A DNA stretch of 64,000 bases, from contig NZ_CAMTTE010000001.1 of the NCBI RefSeq assembly GCF_947077775.1, positions 2,446,501 through 2,510,500 on the forward strand, read 5' to 3'. Source of the DNA: Salinibacter pepae (GTDB taxonomy: Bacteria > Bacteroidota > Rhodothermia > Rhodothermales > Salinibacteraceae). Every line of letters begins with the position of its first letter. The first letter of the stretch is position 1. Made by a program: the position numbers and the translations under genes. This document shows positions 45,419 through 54,355 of the stretch, one piece after another. Under the pieces are notes generated by a model that saw only the letters and a list, made by a program, of their open reading frames with translations, had not been told where the DNA came from and made no database searches.

Positions 45419-46372
45419 TCACTGCCGCGCGGCCCGCAGCCTGTCGTTGCGGATCGGAAACCGGCCGTCGAAGGTGATCGGGCGCGGGTCGGCATCCAGG
45501 AGTGTGGACGCGCCTACGGAGTCCTGTGCGCTGACGTGGAGGTGCGGCTCCCAGCTGTTGCCGCTGTTGCCCACCCGCCCGAGGCGGGTGTCGGGGGAGA
45601 CGGAATCGCCCGGTTCCACCCGCACGCTTCCCTGCTTCAGGTGGGCGAGGAGCACGTACGCGTCCGGCGCGCAGCGGAGCAGTACGTGGTTTCCGGCCTT
45701 GCGGGCCGTATCGCGGGCCGGCGGGGAACGGTCGGGAAGTGAGCCCGCCGTCGCCTCGACGGCCCCGTCGCACGGGGCGTACACCGGCGCCCCGAAGACG
45801 GCGTAGCGCGCGAGAGCCGTCGGGTAGAGGCCGCTCGCGCGGTTGCCCGACGGGTGGAGCTGGACGAGATCGAGGCCCCACCGTTGCCCGCGCCACGCCT
45901 GCAGATTGGGGGCGTCCACCTTGAGGTGCGGGTTTGTGATGGACCGGCTGCCGCCACTCGCCACGTAGACGGGCCCGTCACGCAATGGAACGGTCAGGTT
46001 CACCGGTGGGGCGGGGATTTCGCGTGCCTGGTTTCGCTGGCGCAGCCCCACGATGCTGAGGAGGAGCAGAACTGCCGCGAGCCCCGGCCCGGCCCACTGC
46101 CACCCTCTCGGCCGCGTCCAGAATACCTGGTGCCGCATGCGCCAGCCCCCGCAGCCGGCCCCCACGGCGAAGAGCCCGAGGAGCCCGTACCGGCCGTGGG
46201 TAGAGAGCACGTACCAGCTCCCGAGATGATACGTGAGCCCCACGTACCCGCCCACTGCTGCGGCCTTCAGGCCCCACAGGAGGCGACACGGGCTGCGGCG
46301 CGTGAGCCAGACGAGCGCGGCCCCGGGCAGAACGAAAAGGGTGAGGAGGGCAGAGGCAATCAGAAATGTCAT
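45419..46372 (-). CDS. Membrane-anchored M23-like peptidase, first zinc ligand apparently missing
   Basis: This is a 317-residue protein: several N-terminal hydrophobic helices (~1-135), then a LytM/M23-like domain. The C-terminal motif HLHVSAQDS (near residue 276) and PVYAPCDGAV are typical. The expected HxGxD ligand segment reads RWGLD: the aspartate is kept but the histidine position holds arginine. It is either a degenerate M23 or a subgroup using another histidine. The start MTFLIASALL is preferred; a longer frame adds non-membrane basic sequence. Confidence 0.78.
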   Translation of the reverse strand: MTFLIASALLTLFVLPGAALVWLTRRSPCRLLWGLKAAAVGGYVGLTYHLGSWYVLSTHGRYGLLGLFAVGAGCGGWRMRHQVFWTRPRGWQWAGPGLAAVLLLLSIVGLRQRNQAREIPAPPVNLTVPLRDGPVYVASGGSRSITNPHLKVDAPNLQAWRGQRWGLDLVQLHPSGNRASGLYPTALARYAVFGAPVYAPCDGAVEATAGSLPDRSPPARDTARKAGNHVLLRCAPDAYVLLAHLKQGSVRVEPGDSVSPDTRLGRVGNSGNSWEPHLHVSAQDSVGASTLLDADPRPITFDGRFPIRNDRLRAARQ

Positions 46373-46541
46373 ATCGGAACGGGAGCTCCCATGGACGGCG
46401 CATCCGGGCTGGTTTGGGCCCTGTGCCCGACGTCGATTCCAGCGTCGGGCGTCTCCCCGCACAAGTATCGTAACGAGCCCCACGAACATACGAGAGGTAT
46501 GCGGACGCAGAACCCTTTCGCTACATACCAAATTAAAGACA

Positions 46542-46549
46542 TACATTTG
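46542..46549 (+). promoter_or_regulatory. Exact TAnnTTTG -7 box before the flavin reductase
   Basis: TACATTTG fits the Bacteroidota -7 consensus exactly and lies 23 bp before the ATG at 46573, in an AT-rich stretch. A possible TTTC -33 element lies at 46515. Promoter function is likely but unproved. Confidence 0.6.
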
Positions 46550-46572
46550 CCTTCCCAAGTCTTCCCGGCCCC

Positions 46573-47193
46573 ATGGAGCCCCTGGACCCCGACGCCATCG
46601 TCTCGCTCGACCCCGAGCAGTCGTTTTGGGAACGCTTCTACATGGTTGCGCCCCTGATCGTGGTGGGCACCCAGAACGAGGACGAGTCCTACAACCTGGC
46701 CCCGAAGCACATGGCCGCGCCCATGGGGTGGGACGACTACTTCGGGTTCGTCTGCACGCCGCGCCACAAGACGTACCGCAACGCTGTGCGCACCGGCGTG
46801 TTTACGGTCAGTTACCCGAAGCCGTCGCAGGTGGTGTTGGCGAGCCTGTCGGCCTCGCCCCGAGTGGGCGCGCCGGAGGGGCCGCGGCGCAAGCCGGCCC
46901 TCAACCAGTTGCCCATGCGGGCGGCGGCGGCGGTGGACGGGGTGTTTCTCGACGATGCGTATCTGCTGCTGGAGTGCACGATGGAGCGGCACGTGGACGA
47001 CCTGGGGGAGAACAGCCTGCTCATCGGGGCGGTGGAGGCGGTGCACGTGGAGAAAGACGCGCTCCGCGTCTCCGGAAAGGAGGACGACGCCGTCATCCGC
47101 GACAATCCCCTTCTCGCGTACCTGCCCCCCGACCGGTACGCGGCCATCGACGAGACCAACGCCTTCCCCTTTCCCGCGGGCTTCGAGAAGTAG
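46573..47193 (+). CDS. Flavin reductase-like FMN-binding protein
   Basis: This is a 206-residue single-domain split-barrel flavoprotein. It starts MEPLDPDAIVSLDPEQSFWERFYMVAP and has the conserved VVGTQNEDESYNLAPKHMAAPMGW region that binds FMN, followed by FVCTPRHKTYRNAVRTGVFTVSYP. It may reduce flavin with NAD(P)H or act on its own substrate; no partner oxygenase is beside it. An exact TAnnTTTG box precedes it. An M20 peptidase gene follows after 49 bp. Confidence 0.9.
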   Translation: MEPLDPDAIVSLDPEQSFWERFYMVAPLIVVGTQNEDESYNLAPKHMAAPMGWDDYFGFVCTPRHKTYRNAVRTGVFTVSYPKPSQVVLASLSASPRVGAPEGPRRKPALNQLPMRAAAAVDGVFLDDAYLLLECTMERHVDDLGENSLLIGAVEAVHVEKDALRVSGKEDDAVIRDNPLLAYLPPDRYAAIDETNAFPFPAGFEK

Positions 47194-47242
47194 GCCCCGG
47201 CAGGCGCGTCCCCCGTTCTTCTGTGCTGACTGGAATTGCGCT

Positions 47243-48484
47243 ATGGACTCCGCCGTAGACGCCGATCGGGCCCGCGTCTTTCACGACTACCTCGCCCGCC
47301 ACCGTGGGCAGATGCTCGCGGTGCTGGAGGCCCTGGTGCGGGCCGAGTCGCCGACGGACGTGCCCGCGGCCCAGGCGGAGGCGCAGGGCATGTTGGCCCG
47401 TCTTCTGCGGACGCTGGGCTTTCGGGTGCGGTCCCTGCCCGCGGCCGAGGAGGAGCGCGGCCACCTCTACGCCCGCCCGAAAGACCGACCGCGGGGCCGG
47501 CCCGTCCAGCTCCTCGTGGGCCACAGCGACACCGTGTGGGCCCGCGGCACCCTCGACGAGATGCCGTTCGAGGTGGAGGGCAACGAGGTGCGCGGGCCGG
47601 GCGTCTTCGACATGAAGGGCGGGCTGACGCAGATGCTGTTCGCCCTCGCGGCCCTGCGGGCGGCGTCCGTCGAGCCGGCGGTCGTGCCGGTCGTGTTCAT
47701 CAACTCCGACGAGGAGCAGGGCAGCCCCACGTCGCAGCGTCACCTGCGCCGGCTCGCCCGCTGTGCGTGCCGGGCGTTCGTGCTGGAGCCGGCCCTCGGG
47801 CTCGACGGCAAGATCAAGACGGCCCGGAAGGGGGCCGGGCGATTTACGGTCCGGATCCAGGGGAGGAGCGCCCACGCGGGCCTCGATCCGGAAGGGGGAT
47901 CGAGCGCCATCCTGGAGCTCTCGCACACCGTGCAGGCCCTCCACGCCCTCAACGACCCGGAGGCCGGCGTGTCCGTGAACGTGGGCACCATCGGGGGCGG
48001 CACGCACGCCAACGTGGTGGCCGACGCCGGGTCCGCCGAGGTGGACGTGCGCGTCGCGACCCGTGAGCAGGCCGACGAGCTGGAGGCGGCCATCCGGGGC
48101 CTGGAGACGACCACGCCCGGCACGTCGCTCACCATTGAGGGCGGCATCGGGCGCCCGCCGATGGAGCCGAGTCCCGACGCTCGCCGGCTGTGGAAGCGGG
48201 CGCGCCGGGCCGCTACGCTCCTCGACCTCGACCTGGAGGAGGGCCGTTCCGGCGGCGTTTCCGACGGCAACATCATCAGCCAGTACGCCCCCACGCTCGA
48301 CGGCCTGGGGGCGGTCGGGGACGGCGCCCACGCCCGCCACGAGTTCTGCTACGTGGACCGGATGGTGGAGCGCAGTGCCCTCCTGGCCCTGCTGCTCGCC
48401 CAGCCGCCCCTGCCGACGACGCCGGACGATGCGGCCCCCACGACCGAGACGCTCGACGCGCCCGCCTCCACGCAGATGTCCTGA
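47243..48484 (+). CDS. M20-family metallopeptidase
   Basis: This is a 413-residue di-zinc amidohydrolase (glutamate carboxypeptidase/ArgE-like). Metal and catalytic residues are visible: H94 and D96 (GHSDTVW), D123 (FDMKGG), E157-E158 (SDEEQGS), E182 (LEPALG) and the late histidine in GAHARHEFCY. The dimerisation domain is in the middle (GRSAHAGLDPEGGSSA). ATG 47243 is supported; the longer frame overlaps the flavin reductase. The neighbour encodes a P-loop protein, which may process related peptides. The substrate is unknown. Confidence 0.93.
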   Translation: MDSAVDADRARVFHDYLARHRGQMLAVLEALVRAESPTDVPAAQAEAQGMLARLLRTLGFRVRSLPAAEEERGHLYARPKDRPRGRPVQLLVGHSDTVWARGTLDEMPFEVEGNEVRGPGVFDMKGGLTQMLFALAALRAASVEPAVVPVVFINSDEEQGSPTSQRHLRRLARCACRAFVLEPALGLDGKIKTARKGAGRFTVRIQGRSAHAGLDPEGGSSAILELSHTVQALHALNDPEAGVSVNVGTIGGGTHANVVADAGSAEVDVRVATREQADELEAAIRGLETTTPGTSLTIEGGIGRPPMEPSPDARRLWKRARRAATLLDLDLEEGRSGGVSDGNIISQYAPTLDGLGAVGDGAHARHEFCYVDRMVERSALLALLLAQPPLPTTPDDAAPTTETLDAPASTQMS

Positions 48485-48533
48485 CCTCGGACGGCCCGCG
48501 CTGTTCTCGCCTCCCCGACTCGCCCCCAATCCC

Positions 48534-49580
48534 ATGATGTCCCCCATCTTCGACCGGTGTATCTTTGGCTCCCTCGCCCGCATCACGGACCTCAGCGCCC
48601 GGCCCTTCGAAATCGAGCCCCGCGTCCCGTCAGAGTGGGACACCGGGGATTACGTCGTGGGCATCGTCACCGACACGTCGGGCTATCGGGCAGTCGAGCT
48701 GCCCAGCGGCCGGGACATGGAGGTGGCCGAGGGCGACGCCGTCGTGGGCGCCTTCGGGACGCGACACGCGACGTTGGAGATGACGGGCTCGTGGCGCGAG
48801 ATTGGCAACGATCAGCTCATGCACGCCCTCACCCGAGCCGGGCTCTTCGGGCACGTCGAGTCGCGGTCGACCCTGGTGCAGCCGCCCCTCGAACTCCGGT
48901 ATCACGGACACGTCTGCCGGGACGCCACCAAGGTGACGATGGGCGGGGCCGTCGCCCCCGTCGACGAGCAGCCCTACACCACGCCCACCATCCTCTTCGC
49001 CGGCACGTCGATGTCCGCCGGCAAGACCACCGCCGCCCGCATCGTGACCCGCCGGCTGAACCGGATGGGGCTGGACGTGCTCGGGGCCAAGGTGAGCGGG
49101 GCCGGGCGCTACCGCGACGTGCTCTCCATTCAGGACGCCGGGGCCGACTGGGGGCTCGACTTCGTGGACGCGGGGCTGCCGTCCACGGTCATCCCGGAAG
49201 AGGAGTACCGAACCGCCGTGCGCCAACTGCTGGCCCGCATGGCCCAGCCGCCGGCCGACGTGGCCGTGGTGGAGATCGGGGCGTCGCCCCTGGAGCCGTA
49301 CAACGGGGCCATCGCCGTCGAAGAGATGCAGGAGGCCCTGGCCATGACGGTCCTCTGCGCGTCGGACCCCTACGCCGTCCTCGGCCTGGAGACCGCCTTC
49401 GACATGCTGGCGCCCGACCTGGTGACGGGCATCGCCACCAATACGGCCGGCGGCATTGACCTGCTCACCCAGCTTACCGACCTGCCGGCCTTCAACATCC
49501 GCGACAACGACACCCACGACCGCCTCGACGCCCTGCTGCGCGACCGGCTCGGCCTCGCCGAAGAGGTGCGCACGGGCTGA
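48534..49580 (+). CDS. P-loop NTPase-like protein (DUF1611-like)
   Basis: This is a 348-residue protein. The N-terminal ~145 residues are beta-rich; a P-loop GTSMSAGKTT (157-166) begins the C-terminal NTPase-like domain, with conserved-looking AKVSGAGRYRD and VVEIGASPLEPYNGAIA downstream. This resembles DUF1611-type proteins, some of which sit beside amino-acid/dipeptide enzymes. Two ATG codons (48534, 48537) occur in tandem. It starts 49 bp after the M20 gene, so a joint role in peptide or amino-acid metabolism is inferred. The family assignment is moderate. Confidence 0.72.
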   Translation: MMSPIFDRCIFGSLARITDLSARPFEIEPRVPSEWDTGDYVVGIVTDTSGYRAVELPSGRDMEVAEGDAVVGAFGTRHATLEMTGSWREIGNDQLMHALTRAGLFGHVESRSTLVQPPLELRYHGHVCRDATKVTMGGAVAPVDEQPYTTPTILFAGTSMSAGKTTAARIVTRRLNRMGLDVLGAKVSGAGRYRDVLSIQDAGADWGLDFVDAGLPSTVIPEEEYRTAVRQLLARMAQPPADVAVVEIGASPLEPYNGAIAVEEMQEALAMTVLCASDPYAVLGLETAFDMLAPDLVTGIATNTAGGIDLLTQLTDLPAFNIRDNDTHDRLDALLRDRLGLAEEVRTG

Positions 49581-49785
49581 CGGCCGAGGCCTTTCGGCTC
49601 CAGAGACGAACGCGGGGCGCAAGTCGTCGAACGCCGCCAACGGACACGCAGGAGGCGCCCCGTGGACGGCCACAAGAAAGCGCGACGGTCCCAATCCATT
49701 GCACCGGTGGCTAACGAACATCCGCCTGCGCCGCGGCGTTGAGTCTTGTCGTTGCCGTTTCACTTCCGCATCCCCGACGACCCCC

Positions 49786-52700
49786 ATGGCGCAGTTCGAC
49801 ACGCCCGACCAGCTCTCGCTCCCCGACCTCGAAGAGGACGTCCTCGACTGGTGGCAGGACCAGAACATCTTTGAGCGCAGCATCGAAGAGCGGGACGGGC
49901 AGCCGGCGTTCACGTTCTACGAAGGGCCGCCCACGGCCAACGGCACCCCCGGCATCCACCACGTGCTGGCCCGGGCCATCAAGGACATCTTCTGCCGCTA
50001 CAAGACGATGCAGGGCTACCAGGTGGACCGCAAGGCCGGCTGGGACACCCACGGCCTGCCCGTCGAGATTGAGGTGGAGGAGGAGCTGGACCTGGAGACG
50101 CGGGCGGAGGTCGAGGCGTACGGCATCGAGAAGTACAACGCGGCCTGCCGCGAGAGCGTCCTGGAGTACAAGGACCTCTGGGACGACCTGACCCAGCGGA
50201 TGGGGTACTGGGTCGACCTGGACGACCCGTACGTCACGTTCGAGACCGACTACATCGAAACCGTCTGGTGGCTCCTGAAGCAGATCGAGGAGGAGGACCT
50301 GCTCTACAAGGGGCACAAGATTCAGTGGTACAGCCCCGGCTCCCACACCGTGCTGTCGTCGCACGAGGTGAGCCTCGGCTACGAGGAGACGCAAGACCCG
50401 AGCGTCTACATCCGCTTTCCGGTGGCCGGGGAAGAAAACACCTACTTTCTGGCGTGGACCACGACGCCGTGGACGCTCATCTCCAACACGGCGCTCGCCG
50501 TGGGGCCGGAGCTCACCTACGTCAAAATCCACCACGAGGACCCGCACCAGGGCGCGGAGACGTTGATCCTGGCCGAGGCCCTGCTCGACGACGTCATCGG
50601 CGAGGACTACACGGTCGAAGAGGCGATCTCCGGCGAGGAGCTGGTCGGGCAGCGCTACGAGCCGCCCTACGACTACTTTACCGACCGGGCCGAGCCGGGC
50701 GAAGACGCGTGGTACGTCCTCGGGGCCGACGTCGTTTCGACGGAGGAGGGCACCGGCGTGGTGCACATGGCGCCGGCCTTCGGGGAGGAGGACCACGCGG
50801 TGGCGCAGGACGAGGGGCTGCCGCTCTTCAACCCGATCGACAAGGACGGCGAGTTTACCGACGCGGCGCCCCTCGTGGCGGGCACGTGGTTCAAGAACGC
50901 GGACAAGACGATCACCGACGACCTGAAGGCCCGCGGCCGCCTCTACAAGCATGAGACCTACCTCCACAACTACCCGCACGACTGGCGCAAGGGCACGCCC
51001 TTGATGAGCTACCCGGTCGAGAGCTGGTTCATCGAGACCACGAAGCTCAAGGACCGGATGGTGGAGCTCAACGACACGATCAACTGGCAGCCCGAGGCCA
51101 TCGGCGAGGGGCGGTTCGGCGAGTGGCTGGAGAACAACGTCGACTGGGCGCTCAGCCGGCGCCGCTACTGGGGCACGCCGCTGCCGGTGTGGGAGAGCGA
51201 CAAGGAGGGCTCCGACCACTACGAGGTCATCGGCTCCGTCGAGGAGCTGCGCGAGAAGGCCGGCGACCAGCTGCCCGAGGACGACGAGGAGATCGACCTG
51301 CACCGCCCGTTCGTCGACGAGCTGACGTGGGAGGGGCCCGACGGCGGCACCATGCGCCGCGTGCCGGACCTGATCGACGTCTGGTTCGACTCCGGCGCCA
51401 TGCCCTACGCGCAGTGGCACTACCCCTTCGAGAACGAGGAGGACTTCGAGGCCAACTTCCCGGCCGACTTCATCGCCGAGGGCGTCGACCAGACGCGCGG
51501 CTGGTTCTACTCGCTGCACGCCATCGCGACGGTCGTCTTCGACGAGGTCGCCTACGAAAACGTCGTGGTCAACGGCCTGGTGCTCGACGAGGACGGCAAC
51601 AAGATGTCGAAGTCGGTGGGCAACACCGTCGAGCCGTTCGAGGTCATCGACGACTACGGGGCCGACGTGGTACGCTGGTTCATGATGAGCAACGCGCCCC
51701 CGTGGGAGAGCATCCGTTTCAGCGAGCGCGGCCTGCGGGACCTGCGGCGCACGTTCTTCGGCACCCTCGAAAACGTCTACAGCTTCTTCGCCACCTACGC
51801 CAACATCGACGGCTTCCAGTATCAGCGCGAGCGCATGCCGGTCGCGGAGCGCCCGGAGCTCGACCAGTGGATCATCAGTCGCCTGCACACGACGACACAA
51901 ACGGTCGAGGACGCGCTGGAGGACTACGACCCGACCACCGCGGCCCGAGCGGTCGAAGACTTTGTCGAAGAGCTTTCGAACTGGCACCTGCGCCGCTCCC
52001 GCTCTCGGTTCTGGGCGTCGAAGAAAGGCGAACAGAACGGCCCGGCGGGGCAGGGCGGCACCGTCTCCGCGGCGAAGAAGGAGGCCGCCTACCAGACGAT
52101 CTACGAATGCCTGGCGGCCACGGCGAAGCTGATGAGCCCCATCGCGCCCTTCTTCGGCGAGTGGCTCTACGGCGCCCTCACCGACGTGACCGGCGGCGAG
52201 GCCGACTCGGTGCACCTGGCCTCGTTCCCCGACGTGGCTGAGGACGAGCGCGACGAGGCCCTGGAGCGCCGCATGGGGCTGGCGCGCTCCATCGCGTCCA
52301 GCACGCTCTCGCTCCGCAACCAGGCCGAGATCAACGTGCGCCAGCCGCTGCCGCGCCTCCTGGTGGTGACCGGCACCGGCGTGTCGGAGGCGGAGGTGGA
52401 GCAGGTGAAAGACGTGATCCTCGACGAGGTGAACGTCAAGGACATCGAGTACGTGGAGCACAGCAGCGAGGTCGTGCGCCGCTCCGCGAAGCCCGACTTC
52501 AGCCGCCTCGGCCCGCGCCTCGGCGACCTGGTGAAGGCCGTGAACCAGAAGGTGCGCCAACTCGACGACGAGACGATCGACGAGTACGTGGAGACCGGAG
52601 CGCTCACGCTGACGGTCGACGGGGAGACGGTCGAGCTCGGCCCCGAGGACCTCCTCATTCAGAGCGAGGGCATCGAGGGGTGGCTCGTGGAGCAGGAGGG

Positions 52701-53028
52701 AGACGTGACCGTGGCCCTCGACACCGACATCACGCCGGCGCTCCGGGCCGAAGGGCTCGCCCGCGAGGGCGTCAAGCGGATTCAAGACCTTCGCAAAGCG
52801 GCGGGCTTCGAGGTCACGGACCGCATCGCGGTGGCCTACGACGGCTCGGCCCAGATTGCCGACGCCGTGGCCGCGTACGCGGACTGGATCCGGAACGAGA
52901 CCCTGGCCCTGGAGTTGCAGCCGTCCAATGAGCCGACCGGGGAGGCGGTCGAGACCTTCGAGGTCGGCGACGAGCGGCTCACGATCGGGGTCCGTCGCGT
53001 TGAGGCCGACGAAGCACTGAATGCCTGA
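49786..53028 (+). CDS. ileS: Isoleucyl-tRNA synthetase
   Basis: This is a 1080-residue class I synthetase. HIGH is GIHH (56-59, within GPPTANGTPGIHH); KMSKS is exact at 606-610. The editing (CP1) region shows FLAWTTTPWTLISN and GTGVVHMAPAFGEED. The anticodon-binding part follows. The eukaryotic-like, longer class (type 2, often mupirocin-tolerant) is suggested by length and motif style but not proved. ATG 49786 is preferred; the frame upstream is a C-terminal overlap with the preceding gene in another frame. A DksA-like gene follows. Confidence 0.97.
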   Translation: MAQFDTPDQLSLPDLEEDVLDWWQDQNIFERSIEERDGQPAFTFYEGPPTANGTPGIHHVLARAIKDIFCRYKTMQGYQVDRKAGWDTHGLPVEIEVEEELDLETRAEVEAYGIEKYNAACRESVLEYKDLWDDLTQRMGYWVDLDDPYVTFETDYIETVWWLLKQIEEEDLLYKGHKIQWYSPGSHTVLSSHEVSLGYEETQDPSVYIRFPVAGEENTYFLAWTTTPWTLISNTALAVGPELTYVKIHHEDPHQGAETLILAEALLDDVIGEDYTVEEAISGEELVGQRYEPPYDYFTDRAEPGEDAWYVLGADVVSTEEGTGVVHMAPAFGEEDHAVAQDEGLPLFNPIDKDGEFTDAAPLVAGTWFKNADKTITDDLKARGRLYKHETYLHNYPHDWRKGTPLMSYPVESWFIETTKLKDRMVELNDTINWQPEAIGEGRFGEWLENNVDWALSRRRYWGTPLPVWESDKEGSDHYEVIGSVEELREKAGDQLPEDDEEIDLHRPFVDELTWEGPDGGTMRRVPDLIDVWFDSGAMPYAQWHYPFENEEDFEANFPADFIAEGVDQTRGWFYSLHAIATVVFDEVAYENVVVNGLVLDEDGNKMSKSVGNTVEPFEVIDDYGADVVRWFMMSNAPPWESIRFSERGLRDLRRTFFGTLENVYSFFATYANIDGFQYQRERMPVAERPELDQWIISRLHTTTQTVEDALEDYDPTTAARAVEDFVEELSNWHLRRSRSRFWASKKGEQNGPAGQGGTVSAAKKEAAYQTIYECLAATAKLMSPIAPFFGEWLYGALTDVTGGEADSVHLASFPDVAEDERDEALERRMGLARSIASSTLSLRNQAEINVRQPLPRLLVVTGTGVSEAEVEQVKDVILDEVNVKDIEYVEHSSEVVRRSAKPDFSRLGPRLGDLVKAVNQKVRQLDDETIDEYVETGALTLTVDGETVELGPEDLLIQSEGIEGWLVEQEGDVTVALDTDITPALRAEGLAREGVKRIQDLRKAAGFEVTDRIAVAYDGSAQIADAVAAYADWIRNETLALELQPSNEPTGEAVETFEVGDERLTIGVRRVEADEALNA

Positions 53029-53105
53029 GCCCTCCCCGGGCCGGACGCAGGCCCGTGGAGCGCACGCCACGCATCACTTCCACTGATAGGCCCACTCTGA
53101 ACGCC

Positions 53106-53582
53106 ATGGCGAACGACGATGCACAGCCCGAGGGGGATGCGCCCGACGCCCCGCTTCACGCACAGTCGGACACGACCGAGGACGGGGAGGCGCGCACGAC
53201 GCCCTTTTCCGACGACGAGCTGGAGCACTTCCGCGAGCTGATTCTCCAGCGCCGGCAGGAGGCGAAGTCCGAGATCGAGCAGATGCGCAAGCAGGTCGAA
53301 CAGGCCAAAGAGCAGTCCGACGACAACACCGCCTACGGCATCCACATGGCCGACGCCGGGACCGACGCGATGGAGCGGGAGAAGCTCCACCTCATGATCG
53401 CCCGCCAGCAGAAGTACGTCGGGTACCTCGACCGCGCCCTCGAGCGGATCGACAACAAGACCTACGGCGTCTGCCGCGTGACGGGCAAGCCCATCGCGAA
53501 GGAGCGGCTGGAGGCCGTGCCCCACACCGAGATCTCGATCGAGGCGAAGCGCAAGGAGAAGGCCGCGGGGAGCGGGGAATAG
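53106..53582 (+). CDS. TraR/DksA-type protein lacking most zinc-finger cysteines
   Basis: This is a 158-residue protein with an acidic N-terminal extension, a coiled-coil helical middle (LILQRRQEAKSEIEQMRKQ), the DxxDxA-like region ADAGTDAMERE, and a C-terminal finger reading YGVCRVTGKPI: only one cysteine (C123) of the usual four. This variant is common in Bacteroidota next to ileS. It probably binds RNA polymerase to modulate transcription, without bound zinc. It starts 77 bp after ileS and may be co-transcribed. Confidence 0.92.
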   Translation: MANDDAQPEGDAPDAPLHAQSDTTEDGEARTTPFSDDELEHFRELILQRRQEAKSEIEQMRKQVEQAKEQSDDNTAYGIHMADAGTDAMEREKLHLMIARQQKYVGYLDRALERIDNKTYGVCRVTGKPIAKERLEAVPHTEISIEAKRKEKAAGSGE

Positions 53583-53709
53583 GCCCCACCGCGCTGCTAG
53601 GGCGTCGGGGCATTGGGGAGGACTTAAGTCTCGTACCACCCGTCGGACGCGAACCCGGCCGGCCGCGCCGGACTGTGGCCGTCCGCCCCTTCAACGCCCC
53701 ACCACAGAC

Positions 53710-54318
53710 ATGATCGACTACGTCTCCGGCACGCTCGTCGACAAGACGACGGACTCGGCCCTCGTGGACGTGAACGGGCTCGGCTACCGGGTGCACGTCC
53801 CCACCTCCACCTACAAGCGGCTGCCGGACACCGACGAGGAGGTCACCCTGCACACGTACCACTACCTCCGGGAGGACGACGAGTCGCTGTACGGCTTCGC
53901 CACCAAGGCGGAGCGGACGGTCTTCGAAACGATGACCGGCGTCTCGCGCGTGGGCCCGAAGCTGGCGCTGTCGGCCCTCTCGGCGATGACCCCGACCGAG
54001 CTGCGCGACCACGTCATGGAGGGGGACAAGAGCCGACTGACGCAGATTTCGGGGGTCGGCACGAAGACGGCCGACCGCCTCATCGTCGAGCTCCGCGACC
54101 GCCTCGCAGACCTGGACGTGCTCGAGGACACAGCGCCCCTCAGCGGCGGGTCGGACGCGCGGGCCGAGGCGCGGGCCGACGCCCTGGAGGCCCTCACCGA
54201 GCTGGGGCTCAGCAAGGCCGACGCCGAACGGTCCATCCGTCAGGTGCTGCGCGACAACGCCGGCATCCAGTCGGCCGACGAGCTGGTCCGGCGGGCCCTG
54301 AAGGCGGACCAAGAATAA
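53710..54318 (+). CDS. ruvA: Holliday junction helicase subunit RuvA
   Basis: This is a 202-residue DNA-junction-binding protein. The N-terminal OB fold (MIDYVSGTLVDKTTDSALVD) is followed by helix-hairpin-helix motifs (TGVSRVGPKLALSALSAM and ISGVGTKTADRLIVEL) and a flexible linker to a RuvB-binding C-terminal domain (DALEALTELGLSKADAERSI). Length is normal. ruvB is not in the window. It is followed by prs after 37 bp. Confidence 0.97.
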   Translation: MIDYVSGTLVDKTTDSALVDVNGLGYRVHVPTSTYKRLPDTDEEVTLHTYHYLREDDESLYGFATKAERTVFETMTGVSRVGPKLALSALSAMTPTELRDHVMEGDKSRLTQISGVGTKTADRLIVELRDRLADLDVLEDTAPLSGGSDARAEARADALEALTELGLSKADAERSIRQVLRDNAGIQSADELVRRALKADQE

Positions 54319-54355
54319 CACGTCTCACCGTACCCGACGCACTTCCACCTCCCCC

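Noticed and set aside
49711-53070. 1119-codon open frame opposite ileS
   Set aside because: It lies antisense to a clear synthetase gene; such frames arise in GC-rich DNA, and the sequence has no family features.
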